NCBI GenBank assembly: GCA_963506915.1
Contig: CAUORE010000008.1
Span: forward strand, 1 to 59,067
DNA length: 59,067 nucleotides
Reading direction: 5' to 3'
DNA from: JABCPE02 sp963506915
GTDB taxonomy: Bacteria > Bacteroidota > Bacteroidia > Flavobacteriales > Weeksellaceae
Under the pieces are notes generated by a model. That model searched no databases, was not told the origin of the DNA, and saw only the letters and a program-made list of their open reading frames with translations. The position numbers and the translations under genes were made by a program. How positions within the stretch are numbered: position 1 is the stretch's first letter; each line of letters opens with the position of its first letter. Of the stretch, positions 41,500 through 51,003 are shown piece by piece.

Positions 41500-42630
41500 A
41501 TGGAACTTCCTGTACTTCTCTTAGCAATCATTGGACTAGCCCTTGTTTTTGACTATATCAATGGGTTTCATGATGCGGCTAACTCCATTGCTACTATTGT
41601 TTCCACAAAGGTTCTCACGCCTTTTCAAGCGGTTTTGTGGGCGGCTTTTTGGAATTTCGCGGCTTTTTTCATTGCGGCTTATATCACACAGTCTTTTAAC
41701 ATTGGAAACACCATTGCTAAAACGGTAAGCGAAGATTTTATCAACCTTGAAGTTATTGTCTCTGGACTTATCGCTGCTATTGCATGGAATTTACTGACTT
41801 GGTGGCTTGGTATTCCATCCTCTTCGTCACACACGCTTATTGGTGGGTTTCTTGGTGCCGCGCTAATGCACGCTCTTCATGGGAATTATGTTGAATTTAG
41901 AGAGTTAAATGACAACGCTTCATTTTTTGAACTTATCAAATTATCTTTCGAAAAACTATTCACACAAGATGTGGTAAAATACGACAAAGTCATCCCAATA
42001 TTCTTATTTATTTTCCTAGCGCCTTTTATAGGGATGTTTGTTTCTGTGATTATCACACTTATCATCGTAAATATTTGCAAAAAATCAAACCCTCATAAAG
42101 CTGAAACTGCGTTCAAAAGATTACAGCTGGTTTCTTCTGCTCTATTCAGTCTAGGACACGGTCTGAATGATGCTCAGAAAATCATGGGAATCATCGGTGC
42201 TGCGGTTATTTATCACTATGTAAATATAGGCGACCTAAACTATATCAATGCTCCTGATAAGTTTAAATACTTCACAGAACATTACATGTGGGTTCCTTTG
42301 GCAGCGCATGTGGCTATCGGTTTAGGAACGATGAGTGGAGGATGGAAAATCGTAAAAACGATGGGAACTAAAATCACGAAAGTAACTTCATTAGAAGGTG
42401 TAAGTGCAGAATCTGCTGGTGCTGTGACTCTTTTCATCACTGACCATCTTGGAGTTCCTGTTTCTACTACCCACACTATCACAGGTTCCATCATAGGTGT
42501 TGGTCTTACTAAAAGGATTTCTGCCGTAAGATGGGGTATTACTGTAAGCCTTCTATGGGCTTGGGTTCTGACAATTCCTATCAGTGCGATAGTAGCTGGA
42601 ATTACCTACATCATTGTAAATATGTTCTAA
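41500..42630 (+). CDS. PiT-family inorganic phosphate transporter
   Basis: A 376-residue inner-membrane permease with about ten helices. The two PiT signature motifs appear in inverted-repeat halves: DYINGFHDAANSIATIVST (about 17-35) and GHGLNDAQKIMGIIG (about 217-231). The second repeat also shows GVPVSTTHTITGSIIGVG. It imports metal-phosphate coupled to protons or sodium. Operon with the DUF47 gene; strong terminator downstream. Confidence 0.95.
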   Translation: MELPVLLLAIIGLALVFDYINGFHDAANSIATIVSTKVLTPFQAVLWAAFWNFAAFFIAAYITQSFNIGNTIAKTVSEDFINLEVIVSGLIAAIAWNLLTWWLGIPSSSSHTLIGGFLGAALMHALHGNYVEFRELNDNASFFELIKLSFEKLFTQDVVKYDKVIPIFLFIFLAPFIGMFVSVIITLIIVNICKKSNPHKAETAFKRLQLVSSALFSLGHGLNDAQKIMGIIGAAVIYHYVNIGDLNYINAPDKFKYFTEHYMWVPLAAHVAIGLGTMSGGWKIVKTMGTKITKVTSLEGVSAESAGAVTLFITDHLGVPVSTTHTITGSIIGVGLTKRISAVRWGITVSLLWAWVLTIPISAIVAGITYIIVNMF

Positions 42631-42655
42631 AATTTTCCCAAAAAATAAAAGAATT

Positions 42656-42692
42656 AAACCACCAATTTATGAGAAAAATTGGTGGTTTTTTT
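42656..42692 (+). terminator. Terminator of the PiT operon
   Basis: Stem AAACCACCAATTT/AATTGGTGGTTT followed by seven T residues. Confidence 0.88.
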
Positions 42693-42723
42693 GGCTTATT
42701 TTCATTTTAAAAATTTAAATTTG
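42691..42723 (+). promoter_or_regulatory. Promoter of the polyprenyl synthase gene
   Basis: TTG at 42691-42693 and TAAATTTG at 42716-42723, 17 nt before the ATG. Confidence 0.55.
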
Positions 42724-42740
42724 CTGAAAACAATTTCATC

Positions 42741-43712
42741 ATGCATTTTGCTGAAAAATACATCAATTTAATTTCTGAAAGTATAGAAAAACACAAATTC
42801 GAAGAAGTTCCCTTTGAGCTGTATCAGCCCATCAATTACATCATAGCAAACGGAGGAAAACGCCTCCGCCCTATGCTTACACTGATGGCAGCGGATGCAT
42901 TTGGGGGAGATATAAACACCGCAATAAAACCAGCTCTAGCAATAGAGCTTTTTCATAATTTCACACTGATTCATGATGATATAATGGATGATGCACCTCT
43001 GAGAAGAGGAAAAGCTACCATTCATGCTATACACGGCATCAATACAGGCATACTCTCTGGCGATGCCTTGCTTATCAAATCTTATCAGTTTTTCGAAGAT
43101 TTAGAACCTGTTTTGTTCAAAAAGTGTATTCACTTATTTTCTGATACAGGAGCGAAAATATGTGAAGGACAGCAAATAGACATGAATTTTGAAAAAAGAG
43201 ATGATGTAAGTTTTGATGAGTATATCCAGATGATTACTTATAAAACTGGCGTACTGAGTGCTACAGCGCTAAAAATAGGTGCTTTCATTGCTGAATGCTC
43301 AGAGCAGGATGCGGAAGCTCTCTATCAGTTTGGGATTCACCTAGGAATAGCATTCCAAATGATGGATGATTATCTGGATGTATTTGGTAGTCAGGGAGAT
43401 TTCGGAAAAAAACAAGCGGGTGATATTTGTGAAAATAAAAAGACCGTTTTATATCTCACTGCACTAGAAAAAGCGGATGAAAAACAAAAAAAGGAACTCC
43501 AAAACTGGTATTCCCAAAAGGCTGAAAGCCAAGAAAAAATAGATGCTGTTTCTAAAATTTTCCTCAATACAAAGGCGGATGAAATCACATTAAAACTCGT
43601 GCAGGAGCACCACGATAAAGCTCAAAAATATCTAAACCAGACTAGTCTAAATGCAGAGAAAAAGGAGTCTTTCTTGGCTCTGGCGGATTATTTATTAAAA
43701 AGAAATATTTAA
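42741..43712 (+). CDS. Polyprenyl diphosphate synthase
   Basis: A 323-residue trans-isoprenyl diphosphate synthase. The two aspartate-rich metal sites are HDDIMDDAPLRRGK (about 78-91) and MMDDYLDVFG (about 212-221); the substrate motif GGKRLRP is at about 39-45. Small residues before the first aspartate motif suggest a longer product, such as an octa- or hexaprenyl chain for menaquinone. Exact chain length cannot be read. The GSCFA gene follows after 9 nt. Confidence 0.92.
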   Translation: MHFAEKYINLISESIEKHKFEEVPFELYQPINYIIANGGKRLRPMLTLMAADAFGGDINTAIKPALAIELFHNFTLIHDDIMDDAPLRRGKATIHAIHGINTGILSGDALLIKSYQFFEDLEPVLFKKCIHLFSDTGAKICEGQQIDMNFEKRDDVSFDEYIQMITYKTGVLSATALKIGAFIAECSEQDAEALYQFGIHLGIAFQMMDDYLDVFGSQGDFGKKQAGDICENKKTVLYLTALEKADEKQKKELQNWYSQKAESQEKIDAVSKIFLNTKADEITLKLVQEHHDKAQKYLNQTSLNAEKKESFLALADYLLKRNI

Positions 43713-43721
43713 ATTTTGTCT

Positions 43722-44696
43722 ATGAAATTTCGTACCGAGGTAGAAATTCCGATTTCTGAAAAAAAAATTCAAATTTCGGATTCTTTGTTTTCGACAGGAT
43801 CTTGTTTTGCAACAGAAATCTCTGTAAAACTAGCTGACAGCCAGTTCCAAACGCTGAACAATCCTTTTGGAACTCTTTTCAACCCTTGGGCTGTGAAAAA
43901 CAGCATTCAGGAAATTTTAAAAAATAAAATTTACACAGAAAAAGATTTAGATTTTCATCAAGGTGAATACTTGAGTTTTAATCATCACACCTCATTTAAT
44001 TCTGAAAACCATGAAGATACCCTCAGAAAAATCAATGAGAAAATAAACCTTGCGCACGAATTTCTAAAACGAAGCAACTGGGTGATTATCACCTATGGAA
44101 CGGCTTTCATTTATGAACATTTAGCCAAAAATATTTTTGTAGCGAATTGCCACAAAATTCCACAAACAAACTTTAATAAACGCCTTCTATCCCATGAAGA
44201 ATTGGTAAATTCAATAACTGAAACCTGCCACATTCTAAAAAAAATCTGCCCAAAAGAGGCTCAGTTTCTTTTTACACTAAGCCCTGTCCGCCACACCAAA
44301 GATGGTTTTAGCGAAAATAATCTAAGTAAGGCCAAACTGCTCTGTGCAATTCACGAAGTTGTAAAACAGCACGAAAACTGCCATTATATCCCTGTTTATG
44401 AAATCGTTATGGATGACCTGCGCGATTACAGATTCTACAAGGAAGACCTCATCCATCCGAGTGAACAGGCCGTTCAGTACATTTGGGAAAAATTCAAGAA
44501 AGCCTATTTTTCTGATGAAGCCGATAGATTTTCCAACGAAAACCTTAAAATAAAACAGGCTTTGGAGCATCGCCCAAAAGATAAAAACAGCCCTAAACAC
44601 CAAGCTTTCTTAAAACAAATACAAGAAAAAATCATCCAGCAGCAGGGAAAAGTGGAGCATAAGATTTTTACGGATAATCTGGATAATTTTCTTTAA
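43722..44696 (+). CDS. GSCFA domain protein
   Basis: A 324-residue protein from ATG 43722. It has the eponymous motif near the start (FSTGSCFATEISVKL) in the position of the SGNH nucleophile block, and the late HPSEQAVQYIWEKF with a catalytic-type histidine; TLSPVRH lies between. GSCFA proteins are predicted SGNH-like esterases of unknown substrate, common in Bacteroidota. It lies just upstream of the polysaccharide locus but probably shares the polyprenyl synthase transcript. Confidence 0.88.
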   Translation: MKFRTEVEIPISEKKIQISDSLFSTGSCFATEISVKLADSQFQTLNNPFGTLFNPWAVKNSIQEILKNKIYTEKDLDFHQGEYLSFNHHTSFNSENHEDTLRKINEKINLAHEFLKRSNWVIITYGTAFIYEHLAKNIFVANCHKIPQTNFNKRLLSHEELVNSITETCHILKKICPKEAQFLFTLSPVRHTKDGFSENNLSKAKLLCAIHEVVKQHENCHYIPVYEIVMDDLRDYRFYKEDLIHPSEQAVQYIWEKFKKAYFSDEADRFSNENLKIKQALEHRPKDKNSPKHQAFLKQIQEKIIQQQGKVEHKIFTDNLDNFL

Positions 44697-44701
44697 ATTT
44701 G
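44694..44701 (+). promoter_or_regulatory. -7 element of the ABC exporter gene
   Basis: TAAATTTG at the end of the GSCFA gene, 76 nt before ATG 44778; first promoter of the polysaccharide locus. Confidence 0.5.
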
Positions 44702-44777
44702 CCCTGCGAAATGCAATAGCTTTTTTCATTTAAAAAATCATGAAATTTTGTAATTATTGCACCGCAAAAATAAATAC

Positions 44778-46568
44778 ATGAACAGCAAAAATACCTCTTT
44801 ACTAAAATATTTTTCTTATTTCAGAAACATTGCGGGATGGCACATGTATGGCTATATTTTGGTGAACTTATTGGTGGGTTTATTGGATGGTTTGGGACTT
44901 GCTATGTTCATTCCATTATTAGGCATTGCATCTGGAATAAACACTAATACAGGAGACGAAAACTCAGATGTTATAAATTTCATTGTCAATTTATTTGATT
45001 TTGTTGGTGTAAATGTAAATCTTGTAAATGCCTTGTTATTTATGGTTATCGTTTTCTCGATAAAGGGTGTTTTCTACTATCTGAGAAGTGTCTATTTTAT
45101 AAAAATAAGAGTAAAATCTGTAAGTTTACTGAGGCTCAACTTGATAGAAAACCTTAATGAACTTTCTTATTCTGGATTTACAAAATTAGAAGCTGGGCGT
45201 ATCCAAAACACAATGGTAGGTGAATTGGGAAAAGTAATCGGAGCGCTGATGAGTTTCTTCGTTTATTTACAGCATATTATTATGCTTGCCACCTACATTT
45301 TCCTTGCTTTTATTGCTAATTGGCAGTTTGCTATTTTGGTGGCGATTGGAGGTTCGTTGTCTAATTTGTTTTATAAATACATCAACAGCTACACCAAGGA
45401 AAAAGCCACACTACTCTCTAGTAAAGGGAATAGTTTCAATGCAGTTTTGATACAAATTCTTCATAATTTTAAATATTTAAAGGCCACAAACCACTATCGG
45501 TTATTTTCAAAAAAACTAGTGGATAACATAGGTGAACAAGAAAAAATCAATCTGGGAGTAGGCAAAATTTCATCCATTGGAGAAAGCCTCAGAGAGCCTT
45601 TTACGATTGTCATCATCACAGGAGTAATTATCGTACAGACCTCTTATTTAGGGGAATCTTTTTCTTCCATTCTTTTGAGTTTACTACTGTTTTACAGAGC
45701 GTTAGGACATTTGGTGAGTATGCAGAATTCTTGGAACACATTTTTATCCAACTCTTCCGGAATTGACTCTTTTGAGAATTTATTATCTGATTTTAAACAT
45801 TATAAAGAACCTCTTCACTATCAAGAAAAGATTGAACACATTGATGACATCAATATTAAAAATATTTCATTGTCATTTAGAGGAAAAAAAGCCATTGATA
45901 ACATAAGTTTTTCTATAAAGAAAAATTCTTCTGTGGCCTTCGTCGGAGAAAGTGGAGCTGGAAAAACAACTCTCGCTAACATCATATCTGGACTACAAAC
46001 ACCTGATGATGGTGAAATAATCATTGAAGGAAAATCTCTATATAAAACTAATCTTAATTCTTTCCGAAACCATCTCGGCTACATCACACAAGAAGCCGTG
46101 ATATTCAATGATTCTATCTTTAATAATGTTACTTTTTGGCAAGAAAAATCCGAAGAAAACAAGGAAAAATTCAGACAAACTATTGAAAAAGTTTCTTTAT
46201 CTGAATTTGTTAATGAACTTCCAGAAAAGGAAAATACCCAGCTTGGGAACAATGGAATCCTAATTTCTGGTGGTCAGAAACAGAGGATTTCCATCGCGAG
46301 GGAACTTTATAAAGATGCTGAACTGCTCATACTAGATGAGGCAACTTCTGCGCTGGATACAGAGACCGAAAGACACATCAAAAACAACATAGATCTGCTA
46401 CAAGGACAGACTACCCTTATCATCATTGCCCATAGGCTTTCTACGATAAAAAATGTGGATATGATTTATCTTTTGGATAAGGGTAAAATCATAGCTTCTG
46501 GTGATTTTGACAGCTTAGTAAAAAGCTCAGAAAAATTCAAAAAAATGGTGGAATTACAGGAATTGTAA
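44778..46568 (+). CDS. MsbA-like ABC exporter (half-transporter)
   Basis: A 596-residue half-transporter from ATG 44778. Residues about 20-320 form six transmembrane helices; the C-terminal ATPase has GESGAGKTT, the signature LISGGQKQRISIAREL, LLILDEATSALD and a switch histidine in IIIAHRLS. Homodimers of this type flip lipid-linked glycans or lipids. As first gene of the glycan locus and in the absence of a Wzx flippase, it may export the undecaprenyl- or lipid-linked product, but lipid A transport cannot be excluded. Confidence 0.88.
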   Translation: MNSKNTSLLKYFSYFRNIAGWHMYGYILVNLLVGLLDGLGLAMFIPLLGIASGINTNTGDENSDVINFIVNLFDFVGVNVNLVNALLFMVIVFSIKGVFYYLRSVYFIKIRVKSVSLLRLNLIENLNELSYSGFTKLEAGRIQNTMVGELGKVIGALMSFFVYLQHIIMLATYIFLAFIANWQFAILVAIGGSLSNLFYKYINSYTKEKATLLSSKGNSFNAVLIQILHNFKYLKATNHYRLFSKKLVDNIGEQEKINLGVGKISSIGESLREPFTIVIITGVIIVQTSYLGESFSSILLSLLLFYRALGHLVSMQNSWNTFLSNSSGIDSFENLLSDFKHYKEPLHYQEKIEHIDDINIKNISLSFRGKKAIDNISFSIKKNSSVAFVGESGAGKTTLANIISGLQTPDDGEIIIEGKSLYKTNLNSFRNHLGYITQEAVIFNDSIFNNVTFWQEKSEENKEKFRQTIEKVSLSEFVNELPEKENTQLGNNGILISGGQKQRISIARELYKDAELLILDEATSALDTETERHIKNNIDLLQGQTTLIIIAHRLSTIKNVDMIYLLDKGKIIASGDFDSLVKSSEKFKKMVELQEL

Positions 46569-46586
46569 TCTCCTTTCCACCATGAT

Positions 46587-47513
46587 TTACAGCCAGTTTA
46601 ATCTATATTTTTTTATTAATTCTTGCTTATCCAATTTATTGACTTCTATAATGTCATCAAAAAATGGTGACTTATATGCATATTGGAAGAAAAGCCCGCT
46701 GTCTACACCATCCCGCTGCCATGGCTTCACCTTTCCTACATAATGGTAAATATAAAACCAATGATTAGCCTTAATTCCTACTTTTTTCTTTAAACTTTCC
46801 AAAAGTAATCGATTAGGCGTAATTCTTATCGTGGCTGTATTATTATAAAAATTTGATATCAGCTTTACGCCTCCATTTCGTGAAAATACTGAGTTTAAGA
46901 TGTCTTGGTCTTGCAGTTTTGGTTCTGGGATTTCTTTCAGTGCATCAAAAAGTTTTTGCTGAATGTCCATTTCCCGCATTTTCTTTAAATTGTAAAGCAC
47001 CACTCCTGCATTGAAATACTCCTCTGGATTGGGCATTTTTAGAACTTCAGTGAAATAGCTTATAGGATAATCTGGATCATCCCTCTGAAGAACTTTATTT
47101 TTAATGAATGGACTACTACTGCAAATAGCTAATTTATCCTCAAAATCCATATCTATGTATGCAGAAATATCGGCATTTACTATCAAATCACTGTCTAGAT
47201 AGAGAATTCTATCATAATTTCTAAAAATTTCTGATAAATAAAAACGATAATAGGTGCTCACAGACATATAAGAATTGAGATAAAAACTACTTTTATCTAT
47301 GTCTCCAAGCTCATGAAATGTTATACTAAAATTTTCATGTGGTCTCAGCTGAGATATAGCTTTTTGTTTATTTTCTTCACTTATGAACTCTGTAAGGACA
47401 TGAATTTCATAACGAACATTTCTATTCTGATTACTTAATATAGAGGTAATTACTACATCTGTGTATTTGAAATATTTATCATCACAAGTAAAAACAATGG
47501 GAAAAACACGCAT
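46587..47513 (-). CDS. Glycosyltransferase family 8 protein
   Basis: A 308-residue enzyme from ATG 47513. It shows the GT8 (LgtC/GspA) pattern: IVFTCDDKYFKYTDVVITSIL, the DxD metal site in RILYLDSDLIVNADIS (about 100), NAGVVLYNLKKMR and QDQDILNSVF, and a final HYVGKVKPW. These enzymes transfer Glc or Gal from UDP-sugars with retention. It is the only minus-strand gene in the locus and converges with the ABC gene. It has its own -7 element. The frame upstream of this ATG is not conserved. Confidence 0.9.
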   Translation of the reverse strand: MRVFPIVFTCDDKYFKYTDVVITSILSNQNRNVRYEIHVLTEFISEENKQKAISQLRPHENFSITFHELGDIDKSSFYLNSYMSVSTYYRFYLSEIFRNYDRILYLDSDLIVNADISAYIDMDFEDKLAICSSSPFIKNKVLQRDDPDYPISYFTEVLKMPNPEEYFNAGVVLYNLKKMREMDIQQKLFDALKEIPEPKLQDQDILNSVFSRNGGVKLISNFYNNTATIRITPNRLLLESLKKKVGIKANHWFYIYHYVGKVKPWQRDGVDSGLFFQYAYKSPFFDDIIEVNKLDKQELIKKYRLNWL

Positions 47514-47531
47514 ATTATTATGTCTTTTGTG

Positions 47532-47539
47532 CAAATATA
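47532..47539 (-). promoter_or_regulatory. -7 element of the GT8 gene
   Basis: Minus-strand TATATTTG, 18 nt before the start codon. Confidence 0.55.
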
Positions 47540-47571
47540 ATAATTAAAAGCCTATGTGCCTAAATATGGGC

Positions 47572-47602
47572 TTTGTCAATATTAAATGAATTGTTAAATT
47601 TG
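47572..47602 (+). promoter_or_regulatory. Promoter of the main polysaccharide operon
   Basis: TTTG at 47572-47575 and TAAATTTG at 47595-47602, 19 nt apart; 19 nt before ATG 47622. The genes from here to 53472 overlap or abut. Confidence 0.65.
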
Positions 47603-47621
47603 CATAGCGAAAATTAACACA

Positions 47622-48665
47622 ATGACCACTTCTCAACTTACATTTACGAGATTTATTGCGGCTTTTTTGTTATTTGTTTATCACTTTGGAGAAATAAAAA
47701 ATGGTGAACATCTTAACTTAGGAGTTAGTTATTTTTATGTATTATCTGGCTTTGTGATGATTTTAGCTTATGGAAAGAAAAAACACATTTCCCCAAAAGA
47801 ATATTATATAAACAGACTTGCAAGAATATATCCATTGCACATAATGACATTACTTCTTGTCATCGCTGCTAATCTTTTCAAATACATAAACTATCTAGAA
47901 TATGTAAATTTTGATATTCCTTCGCTGTTTATGAATATATCTTTGATACACGCTTGGATACCACAAATGAGCCTTTCCTACAATGTCCCGTCATGGTCTA
48001 TATCTGTAGAAATGTTTTTTTATCTGTTGTTTCCTTTTATTTTCAATTTCGTTATCAAAAAATGGAAGCTTAAATATATCGCGATATTCACATTGTCTTT
48101 TTGGCTTATAAGTCAGATAGGTATAAATCTCTTCTATTTTTCGGAATATTATGGAGGATACAACTCTCTGGATAGATATTTTTTAAAATTTAATCCCTTT
48201 CTGCATCTCAACTCTTTTCTTGTAGGGATACTTTTTGGATTGATATTTCAAAATATACATTTATTTAATTTTAAGGCTGGGAACTATGACATACCTGTAA
48301 TCATAGCGACTTTGACAACTATACTTCTTATCTATCTTACCAGAAATTTACTTATTCATAATGGTTTTCATTCAATAACATTTGGAGGATTGATATTGTT
48401 AATTACTTTAAACACTGGTAGGATAACGAAGATTTTCAACAATAAACATCTCATCTATTTAGGAGAAATCAGTTTTGCTCTTTATCTTCTGCAAATACCT
48501 ATTGGGATGATATTAACTAAAATTTTCAGCGCGGCAGGTATAAAAAATCATGCATTATTCTTTTGTTTATCATTTATAGTGGTTATGATAGCTTCTCATT
48601 TTTCCTATAAGTATATAGAAATACCAGCAAGAAATAAAATCAAAAAATTATTAGGTAATGCTTAA
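47622..48665 (+). CDS. Acyltransferase family 3 (OafA-like) membrane protein
   Basis: A 347-residue integral membrane acyltransferase with about ten helices. The family opening LTFTRFIAAFLLFVYHFGE includes the conserved arginine and histidine; the cytoplasmic loop INRLARIYPLH and the WSISVEMFFYLLFP motif (with the W-S-x-x-E pattern) follow. Such enzymes O-acetylate surface glycans. The next gene overlaps its end by 8 nt. Acyl donor and sugar target are not known. Confidence 0.9.
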   Translation: MTTSQLTFTRFIAAFLLFVYHFGEIKNGEHLNLGVSYFYVLSGFVMILAYGKKKHISPKEYYINRLARIYPLHIMTLLLVIAANLFKYINYLEYVNFDIPSLFMNISLIHAWIPQMSLSYNVPSWSISVEMFFYLLFPFIFNFVIKKWKLKYIAIFTLSFWLISQIGINLFYFSEYYGGYNSLDRYFLKFNPFLHLNSFLVGILFGLIFQNIHLFNFKAGNYDIPVIIATLTTILLIYLTRNLLIHNGFHSITFGGLILLITLNTGRITKIFNNKHLIYLGEISFALYLLQIPIGMILTKIFSAAGIKNHALFFCLSFIVVMIASHFSYKYIEIPARNKIKKLLGNA

Positions 48666-49545
48666 CAGATTGACACATAGAATACAAGAGGCTTTTTCTG
48701 TTCTTTTGGGAAAGAAAAAAACTATTTCTGATGAGATAAAACCATCATTTCCAGAACAAAATTATAAAAATCTAAAGCCTTTCATCATAGAAGATGAAAA
48801 ACTCAAAGATTATCTCAGAAATATCTCAATAGAGTTTTGTTTCTGCGAATTTGGAGAAAACCGCACAAATGCAGGCGGAAATCAACTGAGCAATCAGGAC
48901 AGGCTAGAACCATCATTGTCTTCACTAAAAAAATATTTTCCAAACGCTACATATACAGTGTATTCAGATTTTGATCTAAATGTAGAAGGTGTAAACTTAA
49001 AAAAAGTAGCTCACCCTGAAGGTTTAGACAAAAACCATCCCAGATACATGTATAGAGTAACAGGCTACTATAAATACAAGTCTTTACTGGAATCCACAGC
49101 AGATTTCAAATGCCTGATAGATTCTGATATGTTTGTTTTTTCGGAAGAAATATACAGACTTATATATCTTACAGAATTGTTTGGATCTTGCGCAGCTGCT
49201 ACTCCTAGAAATCTTGTCAAAAAAGATATGGAAATGTCACTTGATGCCAAACCTATCACTGATATAAGCAACGGCTATGGACACTCCTATAATCAAAGTC
49301 CGATGACACTTTGGAAAGGACATGAATTAGCAGAAAAATATTATCAAAACTGCTGTGATATCTTACTAAAAGACCCTTCTCGTAACTCTCGCATCATGTG
49401 GCTTGCTGCTCATGACACAAAATATGCTCCATACCACCTCCCTACCGAATGGTGTGTTTGCGGAAATCAAGAAGGCATCGGTGATGAAGTCATTCTACAT
49501 ATAGGCCACAAAAGTGTAGCCGAATATTATAACATAAAAATCTAA
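48658..49545 (+). CDS. Glycosyltransferase-like protein
   Basis: A 295-residue cytosolic protein with a nucleotide-diphospho-sugar transferase look: an early ATYTVYSDFDL strand, then YRVTGYYKYKSLLEST leading to the DxD-type metal site CLIDSDMFVFSEE (about 155-167). The later PTEWCVCGNQEGIG and HIGHK are in the position of the acceptor/phosphate motifs of GT-A enzymes. It has no confident family number. It overlaps the acyltransferase and is 3 nt before the MBOAT gene. Confidence 0.7.
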   Translation: MLNRLTHRIQEAFSVLLGKKKTISDEIKPSFPEQNYKNLKPFIIEDEKLKDYLRNISIEFCFCEFGENRTNAGGNQLSNQDRLEPSLSSLKKYFPNATYTVYSDFDLNVEGVNLKKVAHPEGLDKNHPRYMYRVTGYYKYKSLLESTADFKCLIDSDMFVFSEEIYRLIYLTELFGSCAAATPRNLVKKDMEMSLDAKPITDISNGYGHSYNQSPMTLWKGHELAEKYYQNCCDILLKDPSRNSRIMWLAAHDTKYAPYHLPTEWCVCGNQEGIGDEVILHIGHKSVAEYYNIKI

Positions 49546-49548
49546 AAT

Positions 49549-51000
49549 ATGCTCTTTAATTCTATTAGTTTTGCGGTATTTTTACCTATAGTTTTTTCCC
49601 TTTATTGGATATTAAACAAACGACTTAAATGGCAGAACATTTTACTTTTGGTATCTAGCTATTACTTCTATTCCTGCTGGGACTGGAGATTTTCGTTTTT
49701 ATTGTTATTTTCTACTTTTTTAGATTATTTTTCAGGACTGCAGATTGCAAAAACGGAAGATAAAAATACCCGAAGATTTTGGTTTTGGCTTAGTATTTTG
49801 ATAAATCTTTCTTTCTTAGGATTTTTCAAATATTATAATTTCTTCGTAGGTTCATTTGCTGAACTTATGAACAGTTTAGGGATTAAAGTAAATCCTTGGA
49901 CTTTGGAAATACTGCTTCCTGTGGGAATCTCGTTTTACACATTCCACGGATTGTCCTATGTAGTAGATATTTACAACAGAAAAATAGAGCCTGAAAAAGA
50001 CCCTGTCATCTACGCCTTGTTTGTAAGTTTTTTCCCTCTTTTAGTGGCTGGTCCTATAGAAAGAGCTACGCATTTACTTCCTCAATTAAAAGTAAATAGA
50101 GAGTTTAACTACCACAAAGCTGTGGATGGGATGCGACAAATCCTTTGGGGATTATTTAAAAAGGTGGTCATCGCAGACAACTGTGCCCATTATGCTAATA
50201 TAATTTTCAATGATTATGCAAACGCCGAATACACTGGAAGCACATTGGCTTTTGGTGCATTTTTATTTGCTATTCAGATTTATTGTGATTTTTCTGGTTA
50301 TAGCGACATTGCATTAGGTTCGGCAAGGCTTTTCGGTATAGAATTATTAAGAAATTTCAATTATCCATATTTCTCAAGGGATATTGCAGAATTTTGGAGA
50401 AGGTGGCACATTTCTCTTTCCACTTGGTTCAAAGATTATCTCTACATCCCTCTAGGTGGGAGCAGAGGAGGTGACTGGATGCGTATTCGTAATACCTTTA
50501 TTATTTTCTTGGTGAGTGGTTTTTGGCATGGTGCAAATTGGACTTTCATCTTCTGGGGATTCCTAAATGCTTTATTCATAATGCCTTCTATCGTTATGAA
50601 AACCAATAGGAACAATCTTGACATCGTAGCACAAGGCAAGATATTTCCTTCTCTAAAAGAATTTTTCCAAGTGGTGCTGACATTCGGTCTGGCTACTTTC
50701 TGCTGGATTTTCTTCCGTACCGAAAGTATTTCTGATGCTTTTTCTTTCATCAAGAAAATGTTCACAACCATGCATATAGGCATCGGATATCCTTTGAAAT
50801 TGATGGGAGGAGATTTGAGTCTGCTTTTCTTTATCGCTATTATGTTCGTTTTCGAATGGCTGATGAGAGACCGACTTTTCCCTCTAAGATTCGAGGATAA
50901 AGTAAAAAGACCATTCCGCTGGATGATTTATATTTTCCTAACTTTACTGATTATTTGGTTCCATGGAAAGGAAGCTGAATTTATATATTTCCAATTTTAA
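49549..51000 (+). CDS. MBOAT family O-acyltransferase (AlgI/DltB-like)
   Basis: A 483-residue membrane O-acyltransferase. Characteristic are PVGISFYTFHGLSYVVDIY, the IYCDFSGYSDIALGSA stretch, FWRRWHISLSTWFKDYLYIPLGG and the invariant histidine in SGFWHGANWTFIFWG (about 323). AlgI-type proteins carry acyl groups across the membrane for polysaccharide O-acetylation and need a periplasmic SGNH partner. Two candidate partners are encoded immediately downstream. Confidence 0.95.
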   Translation: MLFNSISFAVFLPIVFSLYWILNKRLKWQNILLLVSSYYFYSCWDWRFSFLLLFSTFLDYFSGLQIAKTEDKNTRRFWFWLSILINLSFLGFFKYYNFFVGSFAELMNSLGIKVNPWTLEILLPVGISFYTFHGLSYVVDIYNRKIEPEKDPVIYALFVSFFPLLVAGPIERATHLLPQLKVNREFNYHKAVDGMRQILWGLFKKVVIADNCAHYANIIFNDYANAEYTGSTLAFGAFLFAIQIYCDFSGYSDIALGSARLFGIELLRNFNYPYFSRDIAEFWRRWHISLSTWFKDYLYIPLGGSRGGDWMRIRNTFIIFLVSGFWHGANWTFIFWGFLNALFIMPSIVMKTNRNNLDIVAQGKIFPSLKEFFQVVLTFGLATFCWIFFRTESISDAFSFIKKMFTTMHIGIGYPLKLMGGDLSLLFFIAIMFVFEWLMRDRLFPLRFEDKVKRPFRWMIYIFLTLLIIWFHGKEAEFIYFQF

Positions 51001-51003
51001 AAG